A stretch of DNA of 64,000 nt, from the NCBI RefSeq assembly GCF_030165005.1, contig NZ_JASNNW010000022.1, forward strand, positions 51,594-115,593, given 5' to 3'. Under the pieces are notes generated by a model. That model was not told the origin of the DNA, did no database searches, and saw only the letters and a program-made list of their open reading frames with translations. Positions 1-9,759 of the stretch are shown here, one piece after another. The DNA comes from Blastococcus capsensis (GTDB lineage Bacteria > Actinomycetota > Actinomycetes > Mycobacteriales > Geodermatophilaceae). The translations under genes and the position numbers were made by a program. Within the stretch, counting starts at the first letter, position 1. The number at the start of each line of letters is the position of its first letter.

Positions 1-1
1 C

Positions 2-82
2 ACGGCGCTCAACCAGCCGTACCTCGACGCCGTCCTGCAGGTGCTCGGCTTCACGAGGGACGAGGTCCTCGACGCCGAATAA
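2..82 (+). CDS. C-terminal end of an unidentified protein (partial)
   Basis: The window opens inside a reading frame that gives 26 residues ending GFTRDEVLDAE and stops with TAA at 80-82. The tail ('PYLDAVLQVLGFTRDEV') faintly resembles the C-terminus of flavodoxin-fold NAD(P)H:quinone/azo reductases (YLrtvLgFiGi), but it is too short to assign. It converges on pncA, with a strong hairpin between them. Confidence 0.45.
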   Translation, partial: TALNQPYLDAVLQVLGFTRDEVLDAE

Positions 83-122
83 CCACCCCGTCCACCGCGA
101 CGATCAGGGAACCTGACCGTGC

Positions 123-160
123 AGCGTCCTCCCTCACGGAACACCGTGAGGGAGGACGCT
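123..160. terminator. Perfect 17-bp stem hairpin between convergent genes
   Basis: Arms at 123-139 and 144-160 are perfectly complementary around the 4-base loop AACA. There is no U-tract. It lies between the partial + strand gene (stop at 82) and the stop of pncA (192), so it can serve both strands. The right-arm segment GTGAGGGAGGACG recurs as a third copy at 166-178. Confidence 0.7.
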
Positions 161-191
161 GGATGGTGAGGGAGGACGTCGATCGGCGGGC

Positions 192-764
192 TCAGGGCCG
201 GTGGACCTGGCCCTCGAGCTCGACCCCCGCCGTGCGCAGCTGGTGGAGGGCGGCCTCGACCGTGCCCTCGGCGACGCCCGCGGTGAGCGGCAGCAGCACC
301 CGGGTGGCCAGTCCTTCCGCGACGGCGTCCAGGGCGGTCGCCCGCACGCAGTGGTCGGTCGCGATGCCGACGACGTCGACGGCATCCACCCCACGCTCCT
401 GCAGCCACCGGGCCAACGGGACGCCGTCGGCGGCGCCCTCGAAGCCCGAGTAGGCGGCGGCGTACTCACCCTTGTCGAACAAAGCCTCGATCGGACCGCG
501 GTCCAGCGCGGGGTGCAGCTCGACGCCGCCGCTGCCGACGACGCAGTGCGCCGGCCAGGTGTCGAGGAAGTCGGGGGAGTCGGCGAAGTGGCCGCCCGGG
601 TCGATGTGGTGGTCCCGCGTCGCGACGACGTGCGCGTAGTCGCCGCCCGCCGTCCGCAGGTGCTCGGTGACGGCGGCCGCGACCGCGGCGCCGCCGGCCA
701 CGGCCAGGCTGCCGCCCTCGCAGAAGTCGTTCTGCACGTCGACGACGATCAGGGCACGGGGCAC
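192..764 (-). CDS. pncA: Nicotinamidase (PncA, isochorismatase-like hydrolase)
   Basis: Hydrolyses nicotinamide to nicotinate for NAD salvage. The 190-residue protein has the isochorismatase-like fold with catalytic triad D9 (VDVQNDF), K98 (FDKGEY) and C139 (ATDHCVRA). The metal ligands D51, H53 and H59 sit in RDHHIDPGGHF. I chose GTG at 764 because residue 1 then sits directly before the conserved PRALIVVDVQNDF strand; the upstream extension is Pro/Arg-rich and unlike the family. It lies 16 bp downstream of pncB on the same strand, so nicotinate made here can feed the next salvage enzyme. The family is also known to activate pyrazinamide. Confidence 0.93.
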   Translation of the reverse strand: MPRALIVVDVQNDFCEGGSLAVAGGAAVAAAVTEHLRTAGGDYAHVVATRDHHIDPGGHFADSPDFLDTWPAHCVVGSGGVELHPALDRGPIEALFDKGEYAAAYSGFEGAADGVPLARWLQERGVDAVDVVGIATDHCVRATALDAVAEGLATRVLLPLTAGVAEGTVEAALHQLRTAGVELEGQVHRP

Positions 765-780
765 GGTCGCTTCCTCCGGT

Positions 781-2064
781 TCAGGCTGGAACGGTCTCGA
801 GGACGGCCTCGCCGCGCGAGAGCGCCCAGGCCTCGGGGGGCAGGGCCGCACGGACCCGGGCGTGGTGCTGCCGGGCCCGGCGCAGAAACTCGGCGGGCGA
901 GGTGGGGTCGCAGGGGTCGCCGGACCGGACCAGCGGGACGACGAGACCCCGGTCGCCGTCCCGCGGCTGGATCGGGGCGCTGGTCACCACCTCGGCGGTG
1001 GCGAACCCGTCGGCGGAGTGCCGGCGGACGGCGGACTTGCGCCCGCCCACGGAGTTCTTGCCCTCCGACTTCTTCGCCACCGGGACGCCGTCCCGTTCGA
1101 CCAGCTTGTAGACCATGCCGGCCGTCGGTGCCCCCGACCCGGTGACCAGCGAGGTGCCCACGCCGTAGCCGTCGACGGGTGCGGCCATCAGTCCGGCGAT
1201 GGCGTACTCGTCGAGGTCGCTGGTGACGATCACCCGCGTCCCCGTGGCATCGAGCTCGTCGAGCAGCTCCCGGGCTCGGGTGGCCAGGGTGGGCAGGTCG
1301 CCGGAGTCCAGGCGGATCGCGCCCAGAGCGGTCCCGGCGACGTCGATCGCCGTCCGGATGCCCTGCTCGACGTCGTAGGTGTCCACCAGCAACGTCGTCC
1401 CGACCCCCAGCGTGTCCACCTGGGCGCGGAAGGCCGCGCGCTCGTCGTCGTGCAGCAGGGTGAACGCATGCGCGCTGGTGCCGGTGGTCGGGAGACCGTA
1501 GCGGCGGCCGGCCTCCAGGTTGGAGCTTGCCCCGAAGCCGACGAGGTGCGCCGCGCGCGCAGCCGCCACGGCCGCCTCCTCGTGCGTGCGCCGGGAGCCC
1601 ATCTCGATGCAGGGACGCTCGCAGGCGGCGGCCACCATGCGGGCCGCCGCCGAGGCGATCGCCGAGTCGTGGTTGAGGATCGACAGGGCCAGCGTCTCCA
1701 GCAGCACACCCTCGCCGAACGAGGCGTGCACGGTGAGGACCGGCGAGCCGGGGAAGTACAGCTCGCCCTCGGCGTAGCCGTCGATGTCGCCGCTGAAGCG
1801 GAAGTCGGCGAGCCAGTCCAGCAGCCGCTGGTCGGTCAGCCCCTGGGACCGCAGGGCGTCGAGCTCGGCGTCGCCGAACCGGAAACCGGGGAGCGCCTCG
1901 AGCAGCCGCCCGGTGCCGGCCAGCACCCCGTACCGGCGTCCGTGGGGGAGGCGGCGGGCGAACACCTCGAAGACGCAGTCCCGGTCCGCCGTGCCGTCGG
2001 CGAGCGCAGCGGCCAGCATCGTCAGCTCATAGCGGTCGGTGAGCAGCGCGGTAGCCGTCGGCAT
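781..2064 (-). CDS. pncB: Nicotinate phosphoribosyltransferase
   Basis: Converts nicotinate plus PRPP to nicotinate mononucleotide (Preiss-Handler pathway). The 427-residue protein begins MPTATALLTDRYELTML, the typical TDxYxLTM start. Further on it has family motifs such as SFGEGVLLETLALSILNHDSAIASAAARM, GFGASSNLEAGRRYG and IRLDSGDL. I chose ATG 2064 over the upstream in-frame ATG (2112) because the family signature begins within 10 residues. It forms an operon with pncA and is divergent from clpS with only about 59 bp between starts. The order pncB-clpS-DUF2017 matches M. tuberculosis Rv1330c-Rv1332. Confidence 0.95.
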   Translation of the reverse strand: MPTATALLTDRYELTMLAAALADGTADRDCVFEVFARRLPHGRRYGVLAGTGRLLEALPGFRFGDAELDALRSQGLTDQRLLDWLADFRFSGDIDGYAEGELYFPGSPVLTVHASFGEGVLLETLALSILNHDSAIASAAARMVAAACERPCIEMGSRRTHEEAAVAAARAAHLVGFGASSNLEAGRRYGLPTTGTSAHAFTLLHDDERAAFRAQVDTLGVGTTLLVDTYDVEQGIRTAIDVAGTALGAIRLDSGDLPTLATRARELLDELDATGTRVIVTSDLDEYAIAGLMAAPVDGYGVGTSLVTGSGAPTAGMVYKLVERDGVPVAKKSEGKNSVGGRKSAVRRHSADGFATAEVVTSAPIQPRDGDRGLVVPLVRSGDPCDPTSPAEFLRRARQHHARVRAALPPEAWALSRGEAVLETVPA

Positions 2065-2123
2065 GGCACCGGAGCGTAGGCGGGCCGGGAGCCCTCGGCC
2101 GAGCCGCGTCATAAGGTGGACCC

Positions 2124-2420
2124 GTGGCCGGACCGCTCGCTCCGACTCGGACCCCCGAGACGATGGCAGAGGAACGCGGCGAACTCGACCGCCCGTGGGT
2201 CACCATCGTGTGGAACGACCCGGTCAACCTCATGAACTACGTGACGTTCGTCCTGCAGGAGCTCTTCGGTTACGACGAGCCGACGGCGACGACGCTGATG
2301 CTGCAGGTCCATCACGAGGGGAAGGCCATCGTGAGCTCGGGTCCGCGGGAGCGGATGGAGCACGACACCAGCCGGCTGCACGCCTACGGGCTGTGGGCCA
2401 GCTACCAGCGGGACTCGTGA
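2124..2420 (+). CDS. clpS: ATP-dependent Clp protease adaptor ClpS
   Basis: Adaptor that hands N-degron substrates to the ClpAP/ClpCP protease in the cytoplasm. The 98 residues contain the ClpS core: [16 protein letters not shown] (substrate-pocket region with the conserved ND), [24 protein letters not shown] and a C-terminal [13 protein letters not shown]. The start is GTG 2124; an internal ATG at 2163 (MAEERGEL) is possible because the first 13 residues are not conserved. DUF2017 follows 20 bp later. Confidence 0.93.
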   Translation: MAGPLAPTRTPETMAEERGELDRPWVTIVWNDPVNLMNYVTFVLQELFGYDEPTATTLMLQVHHEGKAIVSSGPRERMEHDTSRLHAYGLWASYQRDS

Positions 2421-2439
2421 CGAGCGCCGAGGAGATCCG

Positions 2440-2937
2440 GTGAAGCCGTTCCGTGCGCGACGCGGTCAGGTGGTGGCGCGCCTCGACCGGGCCGAGGCCG
2501 GCGTGGTCGGGCTGCTGCTGGACCAGCTGGAGCAGCTGCTCCTCGCCGACCCGGAGGACAGCACCGGCGACCCGGTGATCACCCGGCTGTTACCGGCGGG
2601 GCACCGATCCGACCGGGCGCTGGCCGATGACTACCGCGACCTCACCGAGCAGACGCTGCGCGAGGGGAAGGCCGACGACCTCGCCACCGTGCGCGCCACC
2701 CTCCCGGCCGACGGGGGAGATGTGCGGCTCGATGCCGACCAGGCCGGCGCCTGGCTGCGCACGAGCAACGACCTGCGGCTGGCGCTGGGCACCCGGCTGG
2801 ACATCAGCGAGGAGTCCGAGCCGCCGGAGGAGATCGTCGACGACGGCGACCACCAGCTGGCCGTCTACTACTGGCTCACCGCGCTGCAGGGCTCGCTCGT
2901 CGACGCACTGGTCGCCGCTCGCGCCGGCCGAAGGTGA
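2440..2937 (+). CDS. DUF2017 family protein
   Basis: The 165-residue protein is the counterpart of M. tuberculosis Rv1332, next to clpS in most actinobacteria. It begins MKPFRARRGQVVARLD and contains the recognisable ITRLLPAGHRSDRALADDYRDLTE and LRLALGTRLDISEE segments. It is mostly helical and acidic. No catalytic motif is visible and no function is established. The conserved pairing with clpS suggests a role near the Clp system, but that is inference. The end overlaps the opposite-strand membrane protein gene by about 60 bp. Confidence 0.85.
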   Translation: MKPFRARRGQVVARLDRAEAGVVGLLLDQLEQLLLADPEDSTGDPVITRLLPAGHRSDRALADDYRDLTEQTLREGKADDLATVRATLPADGGDVRLDADQAGAWLRTSNDLRLALGTRLDISEESEPPEEIVDDGDHQLAVYYWLTALQGSLVDALVAARAGRR

Positions 2938-3229
2938 GCAGGACGAGCGCCGCTACCAGCAGGTCTAGGGCGAACAGCACGTAGACCATGCCGTGCAGCT
3001 CCACCCCGGCCACCATCGCGCCGATCGTGGACACCAGGACCACGGCCGAGATCGTCAGCAGGAGCAGCAGGAGGACGCCGCGCAGCACGACGATCGTGAC
3101 GACCGAGGCCCGGTCGGCGGGCTCGGCGGCGCTGTAGCCGCGGTGCCGGAACAGCCCTCGGAAGCCGAGGAGCAGCGCCGGAAGGGCCAGCAGCACGACG
3201 CCGGCGGTCAGGAGCGACGGGACCCACAC
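2876..3229 (-). CDS. Small membrane protein of unknown function
   Basis: The 117 residues have about three hydrophobic segments: residues 5-22 (LLTAGVVLLALPALLLGF), roughly 43-72, and 80-98 (GMVYVLFALDLLVAALVLL), ending in a basic tail. GTG start at 3229. It overlaps the end of the DUF2017 gene by 62 bp on the opposite strand, which is unusual, so the last 20 residues may be dispensable or the call wrong. The well-formed hydrophobic segments argue that it is real. No family recognised. Confidence 0.6.
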   Translation of the reverse strand: MWVPSLLTAGVVLLALPALLLGFRGLFRHRGYSAAEPADRASVVTIVVLRGVLLLLLLTISAVVLVSTIGAMVAGVELHGMVYVLFALDLLVAALVLLTFGRRERRPVRRRASPAAR

Positions 3230-3332
3230 GGGGCCGACGGTATCGGTCCTCGGCCGTTCTCCCGACGGCCGGTCGCCGGGCCCTCCGGGGGCGACCCCGG
3301 GGGTCCCGCAGCGGGCCGCCTAGACTGGCGCC

Positions 3333-3818
3333 GTGCTGCGCATCGACCGCGCGACCTACGACGCCATCGTGGCCCATGCCCGGAAGGACCATCCGGACGA
3401 GGCCTGTGGCGTCGTCGCCGGCCCGGAGGGGACCGAGCGCCCCGAGCGGATCGTGCCGATGCTGAACGCGGCCCGGTCGCCGACGTTCTACGAGTTCGAC
3501 AGCGCCGACCTGCTGGCCCTGTACCGCGACCTGGACGACCGGGACGAGTGGCCCGTCGTCGTCTACCACTCGCACACCGCCACCGAGGCCTACCCCTCGC
3601 GCACCGACATCGGGTACGCCTCCGGTCCCGCTGCCGACCCCCGGACCCACTACGTGCTGGTGTCCACCCGGCACCACGGGCCGGAGACCGGCCTGGCCGG
3701 CGACGATGTCGAGTTCCGCAGCTACCGCATCGTCGACGGGGAGGTGTCCGAGGAGGAGGTCGAGATCGTCGAGTCCTACCTGTTCGGCCACTCGCCGACG
3801 ACGGTCGTCTACGACTGA
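3333..3818 (+). CDS. mec: JAMM/MPN+ metalloprotease, CysO-cysteine peptidase (Mec)
   Basis: Zinc isopeptidase that releases cysteine from the CysO-cysteine adduct. The 161-residue protein carries the full JAMM motif: E23 (DEACGVV) and HSH-x7-SxxD with H79, H81, S89 and D92 (YHSHTATEAYPSRTD). Upstream of cysO and cysM, as in M. tuberculosis Rv1334-Rv1336. The neighbouring cysO here encodes a residue beyond its Gly-Gly, so this enzyme probably also trims pro-CysO (see findings). A palindromic repeat follows the stop within a few bases. Confidence 0.92.
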   Translation: MLRIDRATYDAIVAHARKDHPDEACGVVAGPEGTERPERIVPMLNAARSPTFYEFDSADLLALYRDLDDRDEWPVVVYHSHTATEAYPSRTDIGYASGPAADPRTHYVLVSTRHHGPETGLAGDDVEFRSYRIVDGEVSEEEVEIVESYLFGHSPTTVVYD

Positions 3819-3825
3819 AGAAGCA

Positions 3826-3875
3826 CCCTCCTGCCCCCACCGCTCGCAAGCTCGCGGCGGGACCCTGCAGGAGGG
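3826..3875. repeat. Dispersed palindromic repeat, copy 1
   Basis: Outer arms CCCTCCTGC (3826-3834) and GCAGGAGGG (3867-3875) are perfectly complementary. The interior CCCCACCGCTCGCAAGCTCG is shared with copies at 5325-5380, 5411-5460 and 7118-7166. It starts 8 bp after the mec stop codon and can form a terminator-like stem. Confidence 0.75.
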
Positions 3876-3986
3876 CCACCGCCGCGTGGAATCCCGCGCG
3901 GCCACCGGGCGTTGCCCGGCTCAGACGCACCACCGCTGCTCCGCGCAGCGAACCTTCGCATCGACGTTCCCGAGGAGAACCACGCC

Positions 3987-5316
<1,330 letters not shown>

Positions 5317-5324
5317 AAGGTCGA

Positions 5325-5380
5325 AGGACCCCTTTCTCCCCACCCTTCGCAGGCTCAGGGCGGGTCCCTGAGAGGGGGCC
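5325..5380. repeat. Dispersed palindromic repeat, copy 2
   Basis: Same layout as copy 1 with changed outer stem (CCCCTTTCTC ... GAGAGGGGG). The core CCCACCCTTCGCAGGCTCAG is clearly related. It begins 9 bp after the cysM stop. Confidence 0.65.
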
Positions 5381-5410
5381 TCTGCCTCTGCCCCCACGCC
5401 TCGGTGAAGG

Positions 5411-5460
5411 CCCCCGTCCTCCCCGCCCCTCGCGAGCTCGGGGCGGTGCCCTGGACGGGG
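5411..5460. repeat. Dispersed palindromic repeat, copy 3
   Basis: Outer arms CCCCGTCC (5412-5419) and GGACGGGG (5453-5460) pair perfectly; the interior CGCCCCTCGCGAGCTCGGGG is related to copies 1 and 4. It is in tandem with copy 2 in the cysM-murI gap. Confidence 0.65.
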
Positions 5461-5542
5461 CCGCCTCTGAAGGGCGGCCGTTCCATCACGTCACCAGGCT
5501 CACAGCAGGCGCGGGGAGCGGCCGGTTAGCCTGGCGCACGAC

Positions 5543-6370
5543 ATGGGGACGACGCGGCCGGGTGCGGATGCACCGATCGGCATCTTCGACTCGGGCGTCG
5601 GTGGGCTCACCGTTGCCCGCGCAGTGCTGGACCAGTTGCCCGGCGAGGGGGTCCGGTACATCGGCGACACGGCGAACGGCCCCTACGGCCCCTTGCCCAT
5701 CGCCGAGGTGCGCCGGCACTCCCTCGCGGTGATGGACGAGCTGGTCGACAGCGGCGTGAAGATGCTCGTGGTCGCCTGCAACTCCGCCAGCGCCGCCTCG
5801 CTGCGCGACGCCCGGGAACGCTACGACGTCCCGGTCGTCGAGGTGGTGCTGCCCGCCGCGCGCCGGGCCATCGCCGCCACCCGCAACGGCCGGATCGGGG
5901 TCATCGGCACCCAGGCCACCGTCACCAGCGGCGCCTACGACGACGCGTTCGCCACCGCGCCGCACGTGTCGGTCACCTCGGCGGCGTGCCCGAGCTTCGT
6001 CGACTTCGTGGAGCGCGGGGTCACCAGCGGCCGGCAGCTGCTCGGCCTCGCCCAGTCCTACCTCGACCCGCTGCTGGTGGCGGTCGTGGACACCGTCGTC
6101 CTCGGCTGCACGCACTACCCGCTGCTCACCGGCGTGCTGTCGGTGGTCCTCGGCGACGGCGTCACGCTGGTGTCCAGCGCCGAGGAGACGGCGAAGGACG
6201 TGTACCGGGTGCTCACCCGCGCCGACCTGCTGCGCGATCCCGACGCACCCCCGCCGGAGCACGTCTTCCTCGCCACCGGTGACCCGGAGCCCTTCGCCCG
6301 GCTGGGGCGACGGTTCCTGGGCCCGGAGGTCGGCGCGGTGCTGTCGGCCGGAACGGTGGGGGCGGCGTGA
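5543..6370 (+). CDS. murI: Glutamate racemase
   Basis: Makes D-glutamate for peptidoglycan. 275 residues. Catalytic cysteines are C79 (VVACNSAS) and C189 ([10 protein letters not shown]), with D16 in [16 protein letters not shown] 5543. The stop overlaps the GTG of the following metallo-hydrolase (GTGA), so the two are translationally coupled, matching M. tuberculosis Rv1338-Rv1339. Confidence 0.95.
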   Translation: MGTTRPGADAPIGIFDSGVGGLTVARAVLDQLPGEGVRYIGDTANGPYGPLPIAEVRRHSLAVMDELVDSGVKMLVVACNSASAASLRDARERYDVPVVEVVLPAARRAIAATRNGRIGVIGTQATVTSGAYDDAFATAPHVSVTSAACPSFVDFVERGVTSGRQLLGLAQSYLDPLLVAVVDTVVLGCTHYPLLTGVLSVVLGDGVTLVSSAEETAKDVYRVLTRADLLRDPDAPPPEHVFLATGDPEPFARLGRRFLGPEVGAVLSAGTVGAA

Positions 6371-7110
6371 AGCTCACCGTCATCGGGTGCTGCGGCAGCG
6401 GCCCCGGGCCCGAGTCGCCGGCCTCCTGCTACCTCGTCGAGCACGCCGGCTTCCGGCTGGTGCTGGATCTCGGCAACGGCTCGTTCGGAGCGTTGCAGGG
6501 CATCATCGACCCCGGGTCGGTGGACGCGGTGTTCCTCTCGCACCTGCACGCCGACCACTGCCTCGACGTCGCGCCCTTCGTGGTGTGGCACCGCTACTCC
6601 GGCAGGGCGGCCCGGTCGCTCACCCCGCTGTACGCGCCGGTGGGCGCGGAGCGGCGGCTGGCGCTGGCCTACGACATGGACGGCGACGGTCTGACCGACG
6701 TCTTCGACTTCGTCCCGGTGGGCCCGGGCGCGTTCCGCCTGGGGCCGTTCGGCGTCGAGCTGGCCCGGACCGCGCATCCGGTCGAGACCTATGCCATCCG
6801 GCTCACCGCGGGCGGCCGGTCGCTGGTCTACACCGGCGACACCGGCCCGTCCGACCGGGTGATCGAGCTGGCCCGCGGCGCCGACGTGCTGCTGGCCGAG
6901 GCGGCGCATCCGGACAACGTGCCGGAGCAGCCGCCGGGGCTGCACCTCACCGGTCGGCAGGCTGCCCAGCACGCCGCCGCGGCGGGCGTCGGGCGTCTGC
7001 TGCTCACCCACGTGCCCCCCTGGGTCGACCACATCGGTCAGCTGTTCGCCGCCAGCTCGGTGTTCCCCGAGACAGAGCTCGTGCGCCGGGGCGGGGTCTA
7101 CGAGATCTGA
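6367..7110 (+). CDS. MBL-fold metallo-hydrolase, Rv1339/CpdA-like phosphodiesterase
   Basis: The 247-residue metallo-beta-lactamase-fold protein has metal motif HLHADH (H59, H61, D63, H64), a later histidine in [10 protein letters not shown], the aspartate in [10 protein letters not shown] and a final histidine in LLLTHVPPW. The orthologue Rv1339 has been described as an atypical class II cAMP phosphodiesterase, so cyclic-nucleotide hydrolysis is the best guess; RNase Z-like activity cannot be excluded. GTG start inside the murI stop. Palindrome copy 4 follows 7 bp after its stop. Confidence 0.88.
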   Translation: MKLTVIGCCGSGPGPESPASCYLVEHAGFRLVLDLGNGSFGALQGIIDPGSVDAVFLSHLHADHCLDVAPFVVWHRYSGRAARSLTPLYAPVGAERRLALAYDMDGDGLTDVFDFVPVGPGAFRLGPFGVELARTAHPVETYAIRLTAGGRSLVYTGDTGPSDRVIELARGADVLLAEAAHPDNVPEQPPGLHLTGRQAAQHAAAAGVGRLLLTHVPPWVDHIGQLFAASSVFPETELVRRGGVYEI

Positions 7111-7117
7111 AAGAGGA

Positions 7118-7166
7118 CCCTCCTGCTCCCACCACGCGCAGGCTCGCGGCGGGCCCCTGCAGGAGG
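7118..7166. repeat. Dispersed palindromic repeat, copy 4
   Basis: Left arm 7118-7126 (CCCTCCTGC) pairs with 7159-7166 (GCAGGAGG). The middle CCACCACGCGCAGGCTCGCG matches copy 1 closely. It lies directly behind the Rv1339-like gene and before the polymerase-domain gene. Confidence 0.75.
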
Positions 7167-7197
7167 CCGCTTGCCGGTCGAGCGGGGAGAGGGCACG

Positions 7198-8148
7198 GTG
7201 AGCCGCGTGGAGGAGGAACGCGACGGCGTGGCGCTGAGCCGCCTCGACTCGCCGCTGGGCGACGGCCTCGGCGTGACGAAGGGGCAGCTCGTCGACTACC
7301 TGGACGCGGTCGCTGACCGGCTGGTGCCGCTGCTGGCCGGCCGGCCGCTGTCGGTGGTGCGGGTGCGCCCCGGTCAGCGCCCGTTCATGCAGCGCAACGT
7401 CAGCAAGGGTGCGCCGGGCTGGGTGCGCACGGTCGCGGTGTGGGCCGAGTCGGCGCACCGCGAAGTGCACCAGGTGCTCTGCGACGACCGCCGGACGCTG
7501 CTGTGGCTGGCCAACCAGCGTGCGGTCGAGTTCCACGTGCCGTTCCTGCCGGCCGGGTCCCGGGAGCCCACCGGCCTGGTGCTCGACCTGGACCCGCCGG
7601 ACGGCGCGGACTTCTCCGCCGTCGTGGCCACGGCCCGGCTCGCCCGGCAGGCCCTGGAGGACGCCGGGCTGGCGGGTGCGGTGAAGACCAGCGGCTCCTC
7701 GGGGCTGCACGTCGTGGCGCCCGTCCACGGGTCACCGGTCGAGGACGTCGCGGCCGCCACCCGTGCACTGGCGCACCGGGCCGCCCGGCTGGACCCAGCG
7801 ATCGCGACGACGGCGTTCCTCAAGGAGGAGCGGCACGGCCGGGTGTTCGTGGACTCCACACGGTCGGGGACGGGCACGATCGTCGCCGCCCACAGCCCGC
7901 GGGTGCGCCTGGGGCTGCCGGTATCGACGCCGGTGGACTGGGCCGTCCTGGAGTCGATCCGGCCGGGCGAGGCCACCGTCGCCTCCGGGGCCGAACGGCT
8001 GGGCGACTGGTCGGCGCTGCTGCCCGAGCCGCAGCACCTGCCCGCCGAGCTGGTGGCGGAGGGACAGACCATCCCGGTCGCCCGGGTGGCCGCCATGCAC
8101 GAGGGGAAGCGGCGGGCACGGGCCCGGCGCGCCGCGGGGAGCGGCTGA
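7198..8148 (+). CDS. Stand-alone LigD-type polymerase domain protein (NHEJ primase-polymerase family)
   Basis: 316 residues from GTG 7198, preceded by GAGAGG; a TTG at 7171 lacks such a site. The archaeo-eukaryotic-primase fold of the LigD polymerase domain is recognised by GVTKGQLVDYLDAVADRL, RNVSKGAPGWV, LLWLANQRAVEFH and the metal-binding pair D130/D132 in LVLDLDPPDG, followed by KTSGSSGLHVVAP. No ligase or nuclease domain is attached and no Ku gene is in the window. Such free domains fill or extend ends in non-homologous end joining and base-excision repair, preferring ribonucleotides (family knowledge). It sits as an insertion relative to the mycobacterial gene order. Confidence 0.88.
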   Translation: MSRVEEERDGVALSRLDSPLGDGLGVTKGQLVDYLDAVADRLVPLLAGRPLSVVRVRPGQRPFMQRNVSKGAPGWVRTVAVWAESAHREVHQVLCDDRRTLLWLANQRAVEFHVPFLPAGSREPTGLVLDLDPPDGADFSAVVATARLARQALEDAGLAGAVKTSGSSGLHVVAPVHGSPVEDVAAATRALAHRAARLDPAIATTAFLKEERHGRVFVDSTRSGTGTIVAAHSPRVRLGLPVSTPVDWAVLESIRPGEATVASGAERLGDWSALLPEPQHLPAELVAEGQTIPVARVAAMHEGKRRARARRAAGSG

Positions 8149-8249
8149 CATCCCGTCGCACCGGCCGGGCCGGTCCACACTCCTGACCGTCGTCCACAGA
8201 TGGGCCGACGACGGCGGTTCTGTCGGCACCGCTGCCCAAGCTGACCGGC

Positions 8250-8738
8250 ATGACGACCGATCCCCAGACCCTCGCCTGGCTCGACCAGGAGGACAGCCGG
8301 CTGGCGCAGACCATCCGGGCCTACCGCGTCGCCGTGCAGTACGTCATGCGCGGCGAGGAGTCCGATGAACCACCGTTCGGCTACACCGTCGGCCTGTTCG
8401 GGGTGGGCCATCCGGAACTGGTCGTGGTGGGGGTGGGCCACGAGACCGCCTGCGGCATGCTGAACACGGTGGCCGGCCTGGTCCTCGACGGGCGGGACCT
8501 GCTGCCCGGGGAGGTGATCGGGCAGGACGACCACCGCGGGCGGATGCTCACCGTGGAGTTGCTGCCCAACGCGGCCGAGGTCCTGTTCTCGGCGAACCGC
8601 TTCTACCAGCGCCCCGACGAGTTCTCCGTGCCGGCGTACCAGCTCACCTGGGCCCACACCGGCGGGCTCTTCCCGTGGGACGCGGGGTATCCCTGCCCGC
8701 CCGAGTGCCAGCCCCGGCCGGGGACCTGGCGGGCGTGA
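8250..8738 (+). CDS. DUF4262 domain protein
   Basis: The 162-residue protein shows the DUF4262 pattern: an [19 protein letters not shown] strand-loop, then LLPGEVIG and [29 protein letters not shown] at the C-terminus. The clustered cysteines (PCPPEC) near the end are typical. Function unknown; no membrane segment or signal peptide. It converges on the peroxiredoxin gene with a 2-bp gap. Confidence 0.8.
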   Translation: MTTDPQTLAWLDQEDSRLAQTIRAYRVAVQYVMRGEESDEPPFGYTVGLFGVGHPELVVVGVGHETACGMLNTVAGLVLDGRDLLPGEVIGQDDHRGRMLTVELLPNAAEVLFSANRFYQRPDEFSVPAYQLTWAHTGGLFPWDAGYPCPPECQPRPGTWRA

Positions 8739-8740
8739 CG

Positions 8741-9229
8741 CTAGTCCAGGCCGAGGTCGCGGCGCAGCTTGGCGACGTGCCCGGTGGCCTTGACGTTGTA
8801 CGAGGCGCGCTCGATCCGCCCCTCGGCGTCGATCACGAACGTCGAGCGGATGACCCCCACGACATCCTTGCCGTACAGCTTCTTCGGGCCGTAGGCGCCG
8901 TAGGCCTGCATCACCTGCTTGTCGAGGTCGGACACCAGCGTGATCCGCAGGCCTTCCTCGTCCCGGAACTTCGCCAGCTTCTCGACCGGATCGGGGGAGA
9001 TCCCCACGATGTCGAGCCCGGCGTCGGCGAGGTCGCCGGCTGCGGCGGTGAAGTCGACCGCCTGGGTGGTGCAGCCGGGGGTGAGCGCCGCGGGGTAGCA
9101 GTAGACGATCACGCGCCGGCCCCGGAAGCCGGCCAGCGAGACCGGGTTGCCGTCGGCGTCGGGGAGCGTGAACTCCGGCGCCTGGTCGCCGGCAGCCAGG
9201 CGAACGGGAGCGACGTCGGTCTCGGTCAT
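8741..9229 (-). CDS. bcp: Thioredoxin-dependent thiol peroxidase (Bcp/PrxQ)
   Basis: Reduces hydroperoxides with thioredoxin. 162 residues with the peroxiredoxin motif PAALTPGC, in which C53 is the peroxidatic cysteine; no second cysteine lies five residues later as in classical PrxQ (the sequence is CTTQAVDF). That suggests a 1-Cys mechanism or use of C44 just upstream. The C-terminal [21 protein letters not shown] is family-like. ATG 9229. Confidence 0.92.
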   Translation of the reverse strand: MTETDVAPVRLAAGDQAPEFTLPDADGNPVSLAGFRGRRVIVYCYPAALTPGCTTQAVDFTAAAGDLADAGLDIVGISPDPVEKLAKFRDEEGLRITLVSDLDKQVMQAYGAYGPKKLYGKDVVGVIRSTFVIDAEGRIERASYNVKATGHVAKLRRDLGLD

Positions 9230-9280
9230 GCCCCGATCCTGCCGTGTCGTGCCGCTCCGGGCACGTGCGGGCTGCGCGGC

Positions 9281-9685
9281 TCATCCGGCGAGGAAGGAGA
9301 AGCGCACCTGCCGCTGGTGGTTGTCGGTGTTGGTGTCGACCAGGCAGATCCGTTGCCAGGTGCCCAGCATCAGGCGGCCCTCGAGCACCGGCACGCTGGT
9401 GTGCGGGGGCACGAACGCTGGCAGCACGTGGTCACGCCCGTGGCCGGGGCTGCCGTGGCGGTGCCGCCACCGATCGTCCCTGGGCAGGAGCTGGTCCAGC
9501 TGCGCGAGCAGGTCGTCGTCGCTGCCCGACCCGGTCTCCAGGATCGCCAGACCGGCCGTCGCGTGCGGCACGAAGACGTGCAGCAGGCCGTCGCCCTCGG
9601 TCCGCACGAACTCGGCGCACTCGTCGGTCAGGTCGACGACGACGGGGACCCCGCCGGTCCGGACGGCGCGCAGTTCCGATCTCAT
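9281..9685 (-). CDS. YjbQ family protein (UPF0047)
   Basis: 134 residues from ATG 9685. Family signatures are [52 protein letters not shown] and the final [10 protein letters not shown]. YjbQ proteins are trimeric and have been reported to have weak thiamin-phosphate synthase activity; their real substrate is unsettled. The longer ORF start at 9757 adds an Arg/Pro-rich extension outside the family. Divergent from rph with 74 bp between. Confidence 0.9.
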   Translation of the reverse strand: MRSELRAVRTGGVPVVVDLTDECAEFVRTEGDGLLHVFVPHATAGLAILETGSGSDDDLLAQLDQLLPRDDRWRHRHGSPGHGRDHVLPAFVPPHTSVPVLEGRLMLGTWQRICLVDTNTDNHQRQVRFSFLAG

Positions 9686-9759
9686 GGCGCCGATCCTCGC
9701 GGTCCGGGACGGTCTCCGCCGCGCGGGCCTCCGGTGGGCGCGCACTACTGTCGGCACCC

